Source of the DNA: Psychrobacillus sp. NEAU-3TGS
Lineage (GTDB): Bacteria; Bacillota; Bacilli; Bacillales_A; Planococcaceae
Direction of reading: 5' to 3'
Length of the DNA stretch: 64,000 nt
Assembly: GCF_029955155.1 (NCBI RefSeq)
Contig: NZ_JAPNOZ010000006.1
Span: 248,001-312,000, forward strand
The notes beneath the pieces were generated by a model. It was not told the DNA's origin. It did no database searches and worked only from the letters and a program-made list of their open reading frames with translations. Below, one piece after another: positions 1-8,448 of the stretch. The first letter of the stretch is position 1; every line of letters begins with the position of its first letter. The position numbers were made by a program, and so were the translations under genes.

Positions 1-3
1 TTT

Positions 4-657
4 TTATAATTTATGTACAATTGTTTTTAATTCTATCAAATCATCTATTACTAAATCTGCTTGTGCAAGTTCATCCTCTTGTGCAAAATCAAAATTACAG
101 CCAATAGATATTAGACCATTATCCATAGCAGCATTGATATCAGATAGACGATCTCCAACTACCGCAGCTTTTTTAATATCATATTTTTCGATAATTGTTT
201 TAACTAAATCACCTTTATCAAGCGTCTTTATTTGTTGAATACTAAATGTCTCCGTAACCCAATTATCCAAATTATAATAATGCACAATTGCTTTTAAGTA
301 TTCTGTTAAACCATTACTTGCTATGTAGATGGAATAATTATTTTCTTTTAGATAACGGAAAACTTCCTGTACGTTAGGATATAAAGCTCCTTTTCCGCTT
401 TTTATGTTTTCTATTAATCTTTCTAAAAAATAAGCATCCACTTGCTCTCTTACTTCAATCGAATGATTAGGTAACAAAGCCTCCCAAACTTTTGGTAAAG
501 GTACACCCATAATTTCGCGGTATTTATCAATAGGAGTTACTGAATCCCACTTATTTAATGAACGTAAATAATTAAAAGTATCATCCAACGACAATTCTAG
601 AATTTTATCTGTTTGAAATAATGTTCCATCCATATCAAAAATCAGTGATTGTAACAT
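4..657 (-). CDS. HAD superfamily hydrolase (phosphatase, subfamily IA-like)
   Basis: Complete 217-residue cytosolic protein with the four HAD motifs in order: DMDGT (nucleophile D8, acid D10), the motif II serine in ASN (S114), a lysine near K148, and motif IV VVGDRLSD (D169, D173). The helical insert between motifs I and II is a cap of the phosphoglycolate-phosphatase type. The ATG is preceded by an AAGGAGA ribosome site seven bases upstream. The family removes phosphate from small phosphorylated metabolites; the substrate cannot be read from sequence. It stands alone, separated from the next genes by a decayed gene remnant. Confidence 0.85.
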   Translation of the reverse strand: MLQSLIFDMDGTLFQTDKILELSLDDTFNYLRSLNKWDSVTPIDKYREIMGVPLPKVWEALLPNHSIEVREQVDAYFLERLIENIKSGKGALYPNVQEVFRYLKENNYSIYIASNGLTEYLKAIVHYYNLDNWVTETFSIQQIKTLDKGDLVKTIIEKYDIKKAAVVGDRLSDINAAMDNGLISIGCNFDFAQEDELAQADLVIDDLIELKTIVHKL

Positions 658-787
658 TGCTTTTCTCCTTATACAAATATATTTTCAACCTTCTAGCTCT
701 AAATAAAATGGTGTTTAAATTAGCTTATCAGTCTACTTTATGAACCAGCTTATAATAGGTAAACTGGTATAAAATTTTTAAGCTTGT

Positions 788-1174
788 CTACTTGTCCGAG
801 TCGAAATACTGTTTGAGTGTTTCTAATCCTATTTGTAACTCCTCTAATGAGTTCGTAGAGGAGAGCGCTATACGTAAATAATAATACTTTGACGAACGTC
901 CACTCATAAATCGATCGGAGTGAAAAACACGTATTCCCGTTTAAGATGCTACCCCTGAGAGAATCAATTCGGTAATTACATCTGCATCGAACGAAGAAGT
1001 TTTTACATTTATTGTATAGATAGATTGCAAAACCTTCTGATGAAAGGCATCGCTATACACCATATAGGCTACGCGTAGCCCAGAACAAATTGCCTTAGAG
1101 GTTCCACAAAAAACTATTCAACGATAACAGCTTATCGTCAATCATTTTGCTGGGAACCATATGGTAAACATAAT
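788..1174 (-). pseudogene. Remnant of a PLP-dependent aminotransferase (class I/II fold, C-terminal part)
   Basis: No intact reading frame covers this stretch, but reading the minus strand gives the C-terminal end of a fold-type I aminotransferase. It contains the active-site-like segment FCGTSKAICSGLRVAY, where the lysine of TSK would carry PLP. After a gap it continues to VFHSDRFMSGRSSKYYYLRI and ends at TAG (788-790). The frame is broken by a TAA within SGVAS*TGIRV near 925 and by a shift around 1100-1120. The N-terminal two thirds are absent. The remnant begins where the preceding GNAT gene stops (TAATG overlap). I infer a decayed gene; the exact subfamily (MocR-like or ordinary aminotransferase) is not resolvable. 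Confidence 0.7.
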
Positions 1175-1177
1175 CCA

Positions 1178-1747
1178 TTATATATTACCTCCTGCCTTGA
1201 AAAAATTACTTTTCCATTCGTGATATAAAATACTATATAAAAATGAATCCCTCCATCCATCTTTTAAAAGTAGGTCTTCACGCATTCTACCTTCTTGAAC
1301 CATCCCTGTTTTTTCGAGCACCTTGGCTGAAGCTATATTCCTAGGGTCACAGGTTGCAAAAATGCGATGAAGATTTAATTGTTCAAAACCAAAATCAACT
1401 AAAACCTTTGCTGTCTCTGTAGCTAACCCTTTTCCCCAATAATCTGGATTTACAATATATCCAATCTCGCCAGTCTTATTTTGGCTATCTCGGATATTAA
1501 ACTCTCCTGCTCCAACCATGCTTCCTGTTTCCTTTTCAACGATTGAAAAAACAAATCGTGTTCGTTCTACTCTTTTTGCATCCGTGAGCACTTGATTTAC
1601 AAAATCCTTTGATTCTTCTTCACTGTTTGGTCCCCAAGGTTGATATTTGCAGACCGCTTCCATGGAGGCGTATTTATGAACATCCATCCAATCCTTTTCT
1701 TCCATTTCACGTAAAAACACATGACTACTTACTAAAACGCTACTCAT
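1178..1747 (-). CDS. GNAT family N-acetyltransferase, RimJ/RimL type
   Basis: Single GNAT domain. The acetyl-CoA loop is visible as YWGKGLATE after the beta-4 strand EIGYIVNP, and the late segment NIASAKVLEKTGM is typical of the RimJ/RimL (Acetyltransf_3) branch. An upstream TTG at 1757-1759 abuts the AAGGAAG site too closely, so the ATG at 1745-1747 (spacing about 12) is preferred, giving MSSVLVSSHVFLRE. It sits directly after the small membrane protein gene on the same strand and is probably cotranscribed with it. The acceptor (protein N-terminus or small amine) is unknown. Confidence 0.82.
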   Translation of the reverse strand: MSSVLVSSHVFLREMEEKDWMDVHKYASMEAVCKYQPWGPNSEEESKDFVNQVLTDAKRVERTRFVFSIVEKETGSMVGAGEFNIRDSQNKTGEIGYIVNPDYWGKGLATETAKVLVDFGFEQLNLHRIFATCDPRNIASAKVLEKTGMVQEGRMREDLLLKDGWRDSFLYSILYHEWKSNFFKAGGNI

Positions 1748-1751
1748 CTTA

Positions 1752-2105
1752 CTATTCAACTTCCTTCCATATCACTGTGTTGTATCGAATCCATTCGTCG
1801 ATTTGTTCTTGATTAAAATATTTTTCCTCACCAATTTGAATATAAGGAATATACTCGTACGTATCAAAGCTGGAGAGTACTTCTCTACTACTGTCTTGTT
1901 TCTGAATAATAGACGTTAACTTTTCTTTATTTATATTCAAGTAAGATGCAGCTTCCTCTAATGTTAGTAATCCTTTAGCTGAACTATCCACAATTTGTAC
2001 CGGTTCCTTTTCCTCCATTGAAACACTGTTTCCTAGCTGAAAAGCTAAGAAAAAGATAGCAATGCTCAACAAAACAATAGATATGCTTAAAAAATGCTTG
2101 CTCAA
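1752..2105 (-). CDS. Membrane-anchored protein with an excisionase/MerR-like helix-turn-helix segment
   Basis: 117 residues with a TTG start behind a good GAGGAGGG site. One N-terminal hydrophobic helix (about residues 7-25) is followed by a linker and a segment LLTLEEAASYLNINKEKL that resembles the HTH_17 helix pair of excisionases. The tail YFNQEQIDEWI has the wing-and-helix look of that family. If the first helix is an ordinary signal anchor, the HTH-like domain would lie outside the cytoplasm, which argues against DNA binding. I do not recognise a named orthologue. Confidence 0.6.
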   Translation of the reverse strand: MSKHFLSISIVLLSIAIFFLAFQLGNSVSMEEKEPVQIVDSSAKGLLTLEEAASYLNINKEKLTSIIQKQDSSREVLSSFDTYEYIPYIQIGEEKYFNQEQIDEWIRYNTVIWKEVE

Positions 2106-2222
2106 ACTAATTTCCCTCCTCTATATATTTATATGACATTCTCTAATAACTTCGTAAAATCCTTTATTTCGCTATACATAAAAAGAGACCCTGCATTTGT
2201 TTTAACGAGGATGTTTACTGTG

Positions 2223-2903
2223 TCATTCTTTTTTTCTAATATAACTTTCTATTTCATTTGAGATAATGGAAGTGTCCCATGGATACCAAAACCAAACATT
2301 GCCATCATTATATAAAGAGAACTTATTTGCAAGCGGTTCTTCGCTATAAAGAACTATTTGGAATCTGGTAGGATCACCATTAGTCGTGTTTGGATTAAAA
2401 GAAGCGTTTGTTTTTCCCTCATTAAGAATAGCTACTATTTCTGCTATTTCTTGTTCATTTACAATCGTATGATTGAGTTGAGTTTCATAGTCCCCTCCGT
2501 ATATTTCGACTTTATTGATTGCTTCCAGATTAATATCTTTGTAATGATAGCTAAGATTGTTCTCATCCGTTTTGTATATACGATAGCCATTTATTTCAGA
2601 CTCATCTGGAATGGCAATTAAGCCCTCTCTATCTTTCACACTGTATATTTCAGTTCCTTTCTCCCAAAATGCTGCATCCCCCTCTTTAATCCGATAACCT
2701 GGATTAGAAACATTACCCGCCACTCTAAACTTAACTTCTCCCATTTTTTCTCCTATGTTTACCGAATCGGAAATCACAGCAGTATAGACTGCATCATATT
2801 GCTTCCCATTTATTTTTATAAAGTCAACCCACTCAATAATTGTCTGTGAACCACAAGATACTAATAACATAATACAAAGAAGGAATAAGCCCATTTTTTT
2901 CAT
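2223..2903 (-). CDS. Hypothetical lipoprotein
   Basis: 226 residues beginning MKKMGLFLLCIMLLVSCGS, a type II signal peptide whose lipobox LVSC places the lipidated cysteine at residue 17, so it is expected on the outer face of the membrane. The rest is beta-rich with no motif I recognise; a segment near the end (FQIVLYSEEPLANKFSLYN) looks like a small beta-sheet domain common in Bacillus lipoproteins. ATG with GGGGGAG upstream. Monocistronic by spacing. Confidence 0.75.
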   Translation of the reverse strand: MKKMGLFLLCIMLLVSCGSQTIIEWVDFIKINGKQYDAVYTAVISDSVNIGEKMGEVKFRVAGNVSNPGYRIKEGDAAFWEKGTEIYSVKDREGLIAIPDESEINGYRIYKTDENNLSYHYKDINLEAINKVEIYGGDYETQLNHTIVNEQEIAEIVAILNEGKTNASFNPNTTNGDPTRFQIVLYSEEPLANKFSLYNDGNVWFWYPWDTSIISNEIESYIRKKE

Positions 2904-3048
2904 GTTAATCTCCCCCGTATCGATACATTCTATTATTAGTACGTTCTTTCCAGTAATATAGTTACAAAATTCCGTCTTTTTTAATCATACAGTTCCAATA
3001 GGAATGACAAGCATACTATATGTGTACCAATGAAAGGAGGGAAATCCA

Positions 3049-3759
3049 ATTACTAACGACTATTTAGATTTGTTAGCTTATTTTGGTATAGGAGGTGCAC
3101 ATCCTGGAGGATTTGCCTTAACCAAATCTATATTGGAAGCCGAAAATATCCAACCAACTGATGCTGTACTAGATGTAGGATGTGGAACGGGGCAAACTGT
3201 AGCATTTTTAGCGGAAAGGTTTCACTGCCAAGTTACAGCGATTGATAACCATCCCATTATGATTGAAAAAGCGGAAGAACGACTGAAAAATAATAATCCC
3301 CCTATCCAGTTGATAGAGGGAGACGCTGAAAATTTAAAGTTTGCGGATGATTCTTTTGATGTGGCCATTGCTGAATCAGTAATCGTCTTTACTAATATAT
3401 CGAAAACATTAAATGAACTTTCTCGAGTCTTAAAACATACTGGTAGGCTGATAATTATTGAGATGACGGCTAAACAAAACTTACCAGAAGCATTACAAAA
3501 AGAAGTGCGAAATTTATACGGAATACACTATATTTTAACGGAGGATCAGTGGATATCCAAACTACAGCAAGCAGGATTTGCTAAAATTGAAATGTTAGAT
3601 GTGCCTTCCACACTATCACCAAGTGAACTTCATGACATCAATCAATCCAATAGCATCCAATCTAAATTTTATGATCTATGGGATAAACACCATCAATTTT
3701 TATATCAATACAATCATTTCATTGGCTTCCGCGTTTTTAAATGTCATTTATCTTCATAG
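3049..3759 (+). CDS. Class I SAM-dependent methyltransferase
   Basis: Motif I VLDVGCGTGQ binds SAM, followed by an acidic residue at the end of beta-2 (VTAID) and motif post-I EGDAENLKF. A TTG exists at 3070, but a much better ribosome site AAAGGAGGG (3033-3041) lies seven bases before an in-frame ATT at 3049. That start gives (M)TNDYLDLLAYFGIGGAHPGG, adding the N-terminal helix expected for the family. ATT is a rare initiation codon, so the start is an inference. The 3' end overlaps the convergent protease gene by 23 bases. The methyl acceptor is unknown. Confidence 0.8.
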   Translation: MTNDYLDLLAYFGIGGAHPGGFALTKSILEAENIQPTDAVLDVGCGTGQTVAFLAERFHCQVTAIDNHPIMIEKAEERLKNNNPPIQLIEGDAENLKFADDSFDVAIAESVIVFTNISKTLNELSRVLKHTGRLIIIEMTAKQNLPEALQKEVRNLYGIHYILTEDQWISKLQQAGFAKIEMLDVPSTLSPSELHDINQSNSIQSKFYDLWDKHHQFLYQYNHFIGFRVFKCHLSS

Positions 3760-4590
3760 GAAAATCTGAACCAGTGATTAATTCTTCCGAAGTTTTCTTA
3801 TATAATAAGTTATTCGGAAAAGGACCATGTTTCTTTTGAAAACTATCTACTATATGAAATCCTATATGATAACCAATCCATTTCGGTAAACGCCTTCCCA
3901 CTTTGCCGAATAAAAAATCTTGATGATTTTTAACTCCAGTCACATGTAAAGAAGGTAAAAAAGACTTTTTCCATATGGCAACAGCTTCTTCATGTGAATA
4001 AAAATTTATCCATGGTGCTAGCCACTCTTCACCATACAAATCCTTAACCGCATATTCTCCAAGCCCTTCAATGATAAGTGACTCCATTAATGAAATCTTG
4101 TCGGGAGCTAGATTCAAATAATCTAATCGGCACACATGATTGTACTCGTGTGCAAAGAGAGCCTTTATCTCTTCCTTGGGTAGATTAGGAGATAAAAACA
4201 AAAATAATGCCCCTCTATAAGCTACACTATTTTTTTAGGTATTTTCTTATTTGGTTTGGCAATTGCATTTTTTACCGGGAAAATGTAAATAGATACTTTT
4301 GGACCATCCCACCGTTTTTTTAATAATTTATATTCCTGTTTTACGGTTTGCCATACATTTTCCGCTTCCATTTGTTGAACAGTCTCTTTGATATTTTTCC
4401 ATTCTGCCGGCTGAAATAAACCATTTCTTAATAGTTCATACTGTACAAGGTCAGGGTTTATAGTGGGAAATAGTTTTTTGAGAGGGGCTCCTATTATTTC
4501 CGCATGTATAGTAGCTGCCCCTCTTCCTGATTTTTCTTCACATAATTCCACAAATTTATAAAGAAGGTTTTGTGTTTGAATTACGGGCAT
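3737..4590 (-). pseudogene. yjaZ: YjaZ-type DUF2268 zinc protease, frameshifted
   Basis: Two adjacent frames together make one protein of about 284 residues. The N-terminal part (from the ATG at 4590) ends prematurely just after a run of seven A on the coding strand (plus-strand T4231-T4237). The C-terminal part resumes in the -1 frame as NSVAYRGALFLFLSP and carries the zinc-protease motif HEYNH followed by a conserved EGLGEY. One extra A restores the full DUF2268 protein. It may be a real mutation, a base-calling error, or slippage on the run. The 3' end overlaps the convergent methyltransferase gene. Confidence 0.75.
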
Positions 4591-4748
4591 GCATCTCTTC
4601 CTTTTTGTTTTTTCTTATCTTAAGATTGCCTTTCATATTATTAGAGACTTCCTATTTTCAATAGACGATTGTCTTTCGTGTCATACCATTAACCGCATAT
4701 GTTAGTAGGACATACATGTATGTAATTTGTATTGAGAGGAGGACGAAT

Positions 4749-4997
4749 ATGAATCGATCTGATTTATACAATCAATGTTGTAGATATCATGGGCAAAGAG
4801 TGAGAATAACATGTCGCGATGGTAGTGTTCACGTGGGGGAAGTTACGAGAGTCAGCAGAAATACAGTTTGGATTCGACCAGACGCAGAATTTGGTGGATA
4901 TGGCCTAGGATGGTTTGGTGAAGGATTTGGTGTTGGCTTTGGTATTGCGCTCGGTGCTATTACTGGAATCGTTTTAGCTTCCGCATTTTTTTGGTAA
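4749..4997 (+). CDS. Small glycine-rich membrane protein with Sm-like N-terminal segment
   Basis: 82 residues from the ATG at 4749, which has a GAGGAGG site (an upstream ATG at 4716 lacks one). The first half, YHGQRVRITCRDGSVHVGEV, has the short beta-strand pattern GxxVxxxxxDGxxxxGxV of Sm/LSM-like barrels. The second half is a glycine-rich linker and one hydrophobic helix ending in ASAFFW. I know similar short proteins in Bacillales without an assigned function. Sm-like fold is an inference. Confidence 0.7.
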   Translation: MNRSDLYNQCCRYHGQRVRITCRDGSVHVGEVTRVSRNTVWIRPDAEFGGYGLGWFGEGFGVGFGIALGAITGIVLASAFFW

Positions 4998-5052
4998 AAC
5001 ATATCCTATCCTATTCAAATACATTTCATAATGCTTATCTGTAAGGAGAAAG

Positions 5053-5092
5053 AAAGGGAATAGGTGATCATTGATTACCCATTCCCTTTTTC
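5053..5092. terminator. Intrinsic terminator after mccB
   Basis: Inverted repeat AAGGGAATAGGT / ACCCATTCCCTT around a TGATCATTGATT-type loop, with T-runs on both sides. It ends the yrrT-luxS-mccA-mccB transcript (minus) and could also stop the small gene on the plus strand. Confidence 0.8.
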
Positions 5093-5122
5093 ATTATTTG
5101 TTATAATACTACAGAATACAAT

Positions 5123-6256
<1,134 letters not shown>

Positions 6257-7189
6257 TTACTTTTCCTCCTTAAACACATGATAAACATTTTGACTTAAAT
6301 AACGCTCACTTGAGTCTGGGAAAATAGTAACAATGTGGCTTCCTTCTTTTGCAATTTCAGCTTCTTTTAAGGCAGCAAAAAAAGCTGCTCCAGATGAACT
6401 CCCAACAAGCAATCCTTCTTTTTGGGATAGTGCTCGAAGTTGTGCAAATGCATCTTCATCGCGTACAGTATGAATCGCATCAAAATAAGATGGATCCATA
6501 AAGGTAGGGAGAAACTCCATTCCAATGCCTTCTGTCACGTGTGAACCCGCTGTCCCACCATTTAAAATAGATCCAACAGGTTCTACTATGACTGTTTTTA
6601 TATTCGCATTGCGCTCTTTCAAAAATGTAGAGGTACCCATAAAGGTCCCCCCTGAACCAGCACCAGCAACAAACACATCAATCTGCCCATCTAAGTCTCT
6701 CCAAATTTCCGGCCCTATTGTTTTTTCATAAGTAGCTGGATTAGCGGAATTGGAAAATTGGGAAGGTGAAAATGCATTTGGGATAGTGCCAACTAGTTCT
6801 CGTGCTTTATCGATTGCCCCTTGCATCCCAAGAGACGTCTCTGTATTGACTATTTCTGCTCCTAACGCGCGCATCAATGTTTGTTTTTCCATACTAAACT
6901 TTTGAGGAACGACAAAGATTACTTTGTACCCTTTTCCTATTGCGGCAAGTGCAATACCTATGCCTGTATTTCCAGCAGTAGGTTCAATAATCGTTCCACC
7001 AGGCACTAGCTTTCCGGATTTTTCAGCATCCTGTATCAAAGATAGGCCGAGCCGGTCCTTTACACTGCCACCTGGATTTAAATATTCCAGCTTTGCAAAG
7101 ATTCTACAATTATTTGGAATAGTAATATGCGTAATTTCCACGATAGGCGTTCTTCCTATTAATTCCTGGACACTACGAAAATAGTTCAT
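6257..7189 (-). CDS. mccA: O-acetylserine-dependent cystathionine beta-synthase (MccA, YrhA)
   Basis: 310-residue fold-type II PLP enzyme of the cysteine synthase/CBS family. The Schiff-base lysine is K44 in NPGGSVKDR; the PLP phosphate loop reads EPTAGNTGIG and GAGSGGT. No CBS regulatory domain is present, as in B. subtilis MccA. It joins homocysteine to an activated serine to make cystathionine. The ATG overlaps the luxS stop (TAATG), and mccB follows at once, so the two steps of reverse transsulfuration are cotranslated. Confidence 0.9.
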   Translation of the reverse strand: MNYFRSVQELIGRTPIVEITHITIPNNCRIFAKLEYLNPGGSVKDRLGLSLIQDAEKSGKLVPGGTIIEPTAGNTGIGIALAAIGKGYKVIFVVPQKFSMEKQTLMRALGAEIVNTETSLGMQGAIDKARELVGTIPNAFSPSQFSNSANPATYEKTIGPEIWRDLDGQIDVFVAGAGSGGTFMGTSTFLKERNANIKTVIVEPVGSILNGGTAGSHVTEGIGMEFLPTFMDPSYFDAIHTVRDEDAFAQLRALSQKEGLLVGSSSGAAFFAALKEAEIAKEGSHIVTIFPDSSERYLSQNVYHVFKEEK

Positions 7190-7659
7190 TATACTTCCTC
7201 TTCATAGATTTGGCGCCACTCATCTTTTTTAGCGAGCATTTCCGTCGCAATTCCTTTCGCACCTTCTAAGCTGTGACTCGCCGCCCATCCACATTGCACT
7301 TCATTGCAAGCAGGAACCTCTGTTGCTTGGAGCACATCCTGTAATGTTTTTTCGAGAATCTCTAAAATTTCCTCATAGTTTTCATGATTAATAACCGATA
7401 AATAAAAACCAGTTTGGCATCCCATCGGACTAAGGTCTACTACTTGGTTCGTATGATTTCGAATATTCTCTGCCATCAAATGCTCTAATGAATGCAAAGC
7501 TGGCATTTTCATATGCTCTTTATTTGGCTGCTTAAAACGAATATCGTATTTATAAATTTCATCCCCGCGGATTCCTTCTTTTGTACCTGCTAAACGGACA
7601 AATGGTGCTACTACCTTTGTGTGATCTAAGTTAAAACTTTCTACATTCATTTTTTGCAT
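7189..7659 (-). CDS. luxS: S-ribosylhomocysteine lyase, AI-2 producing (LuxS)
   Basis: 156 residues. Metal ligands H56 and H60 with catalytic E59 are in HSLEHLMAE, and the third ligand C123 is in [20 protein letters not shown] is also a LuxS hallmark. It cleaves S-ribosylhomocysteine to homocysteine and DPD, the AI-2 precursor. The start is set by TAGGAG eight bases before the ATG at 7659; this site contains the yrrT stop. Placement between yrrT and mccA is notable because B. subtilis has mtnN in that slot and luxS elsewhere. Confidence 0.95.
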   Translation of the reverse strand: MQKMNVESFNLDHTKVVAPFVRLAGTKEGIRGDEIYKYDIRFKQPNKEHMKMPALHSLEHLMAENIRNHTNQVVDLSPMGCQTGFYLSVINHENYEEILEILEKTLQDVLQATEVPACNEVQCGWAASHSLEGAKGIATEMLAKKDEWRQIYEEEV

Positions 7660-7670
7660 ATTTATCGCTC

Positions 7671-8309
7671 CTAAAATTTATTCGCATCCATTAACCAAAC
7701 AAAATCATTCATTTGCGTGAATTGCACTTGAAAGCCTGCCTCGTTAAACAATTTTGTTAAGATTGGGATCGTCGTATAATATTCTCTTTCTAGATCGTCT
7801 GCTACATGATGAAACCCGCGTGCTCTTTCTTTTACGATTTGCGCTTGTTTTGCATCCTCTGATATAAAAGCAGTATCTGCAAATACCACTTTCCCATTTG
7901 TCGGTAAAAGCACTGCATATTTTTTTAATGCTTCCCCTTTTTCCGAATCAGTTAAATGGTGAAACACATATGTGCTAACAAATGCATCGATACTTTCTGT
8001 TTCTGCTTCAAATTGCAACAAGTCACCATCCAATACTTTCATAAAAGGAAAGCGCATAGCTGTCGCTTGACGCATCTTAGTATTAGGTTCTATACCGATA
8101 ACCGAAATACCTGCTTCTATTAACTTTGCAGTTAAATTTCCGGTCCCTGTTCCAAATTCGATAATAGTACCTGAAACCCGTTTGGTAACTGCTTCTAATA
8201 TGCTCTCATACCCCTCAAACACATCCCGGTACTCCGGATCTTCTCCAGAAACTGAAGCCTCGTATGAATCCGCCCACTCGTCGAAAATATCAACAAACTC
8301 CCTACCCAT
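7671..8309 (-). CDS. yrrT: YrrT-type SAM-dependent methyltransferase
   Basis: 212 residues beginning [20 protein letters not shown], the signature opening of YrrT. Motif I is [15 protein letters not shown], then GIEP and DGDLLQF. In B. subtilis yrrT heads the mtnN-mccA-mccB operon; here it heads luxS-mccA-mccB. Its own substrate is not established, but the location suggests a SAM-consuming step feeding the recycling enzymes behind it. A clear promoter and a CymR-like sequence lie upstream. Confidence 0.88.
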   Translation of the reverse strand: MGREFVDIFDEWADSYEASVSGEDPEYRDVFEGYESILEAVTKRVSGTIIEFGTGTGNLTAKLIEAGISVIGIEPNTKMRQATAMRFPFMKVLDGDLLQFEAETESIDAFVSTYVFHHLTDSEKGEALKKYAVLLPTNGKVVFADTAFISEDAKQAQIVKERARGFHHVADDLEREYYTTIPILTKLFNEAGFQVQFTQMNDFVWLMDANKF

Positions 8310-8331
8310 TTGTTAACCCCTTTTTAAATTA

Positions 8332-8355
8332 GATTATTCCTATTTAATTACTTTG
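8332..8355 (-). promoter_or_regulatory. CymR-like operator candidate in the yrrT leader
   Basis: On the minus strand the segment reads AAATAGGAATAAT inside an AT-rich partial dyad. It resembles the ATWGGAAT core of CymR sites in cysteine-metabolism genes. It lies between the promoter and the yrrT start, where a repressor would block transcription. Match judged by eye only. Confidence 0.4.
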
Positions 8356-8375
8356 AATTGGGCTTAATATTAATA

Positions 8376-8403
8376 GTTATATCACAATTAAGCAAATTGT
8401 CAA
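8376..8403 (-). promoter_or_regulatory. Sigma-A promoter for yrrT-luxS-mccAB
   Basis: Minus strand TTGACA (8398-8403), 16-base spacer, TATAAC (8376-8381), about 67 bases before the yrrT ATG. A perfect -35 and five of six -10 bases. Confidence 0.7.
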
Positions 8404-8406
8404 ACA

Positions 8407-8443
8407 AAAAAAGAGTCTCTCTACAATTAGAGAAACCCTCTTC
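8407..8443 (-). terminator. Intrinsic terminator after the SLC13-type gene
   Basis: Minus strand hairpin AGAG..TCTCTA / TAGAGA..CTCT followed by a run of seven T, just past the transporter stop at 8449. Confidence 0.7.
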
Positions 8444-8448
8444 TATAA

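Noticed and set aside
2358..2621. 87-codon plus-strand frame
   Set aside because: Antisense to the lipoprotein gene, no start signal, hydrophobic composition explained by the reverse frame.
8310..8448. S-box or T-box leader before yrrT
   Set aside because: The leader is under 70 bases from promoter to start and has no conserved box or terminator hairpin.
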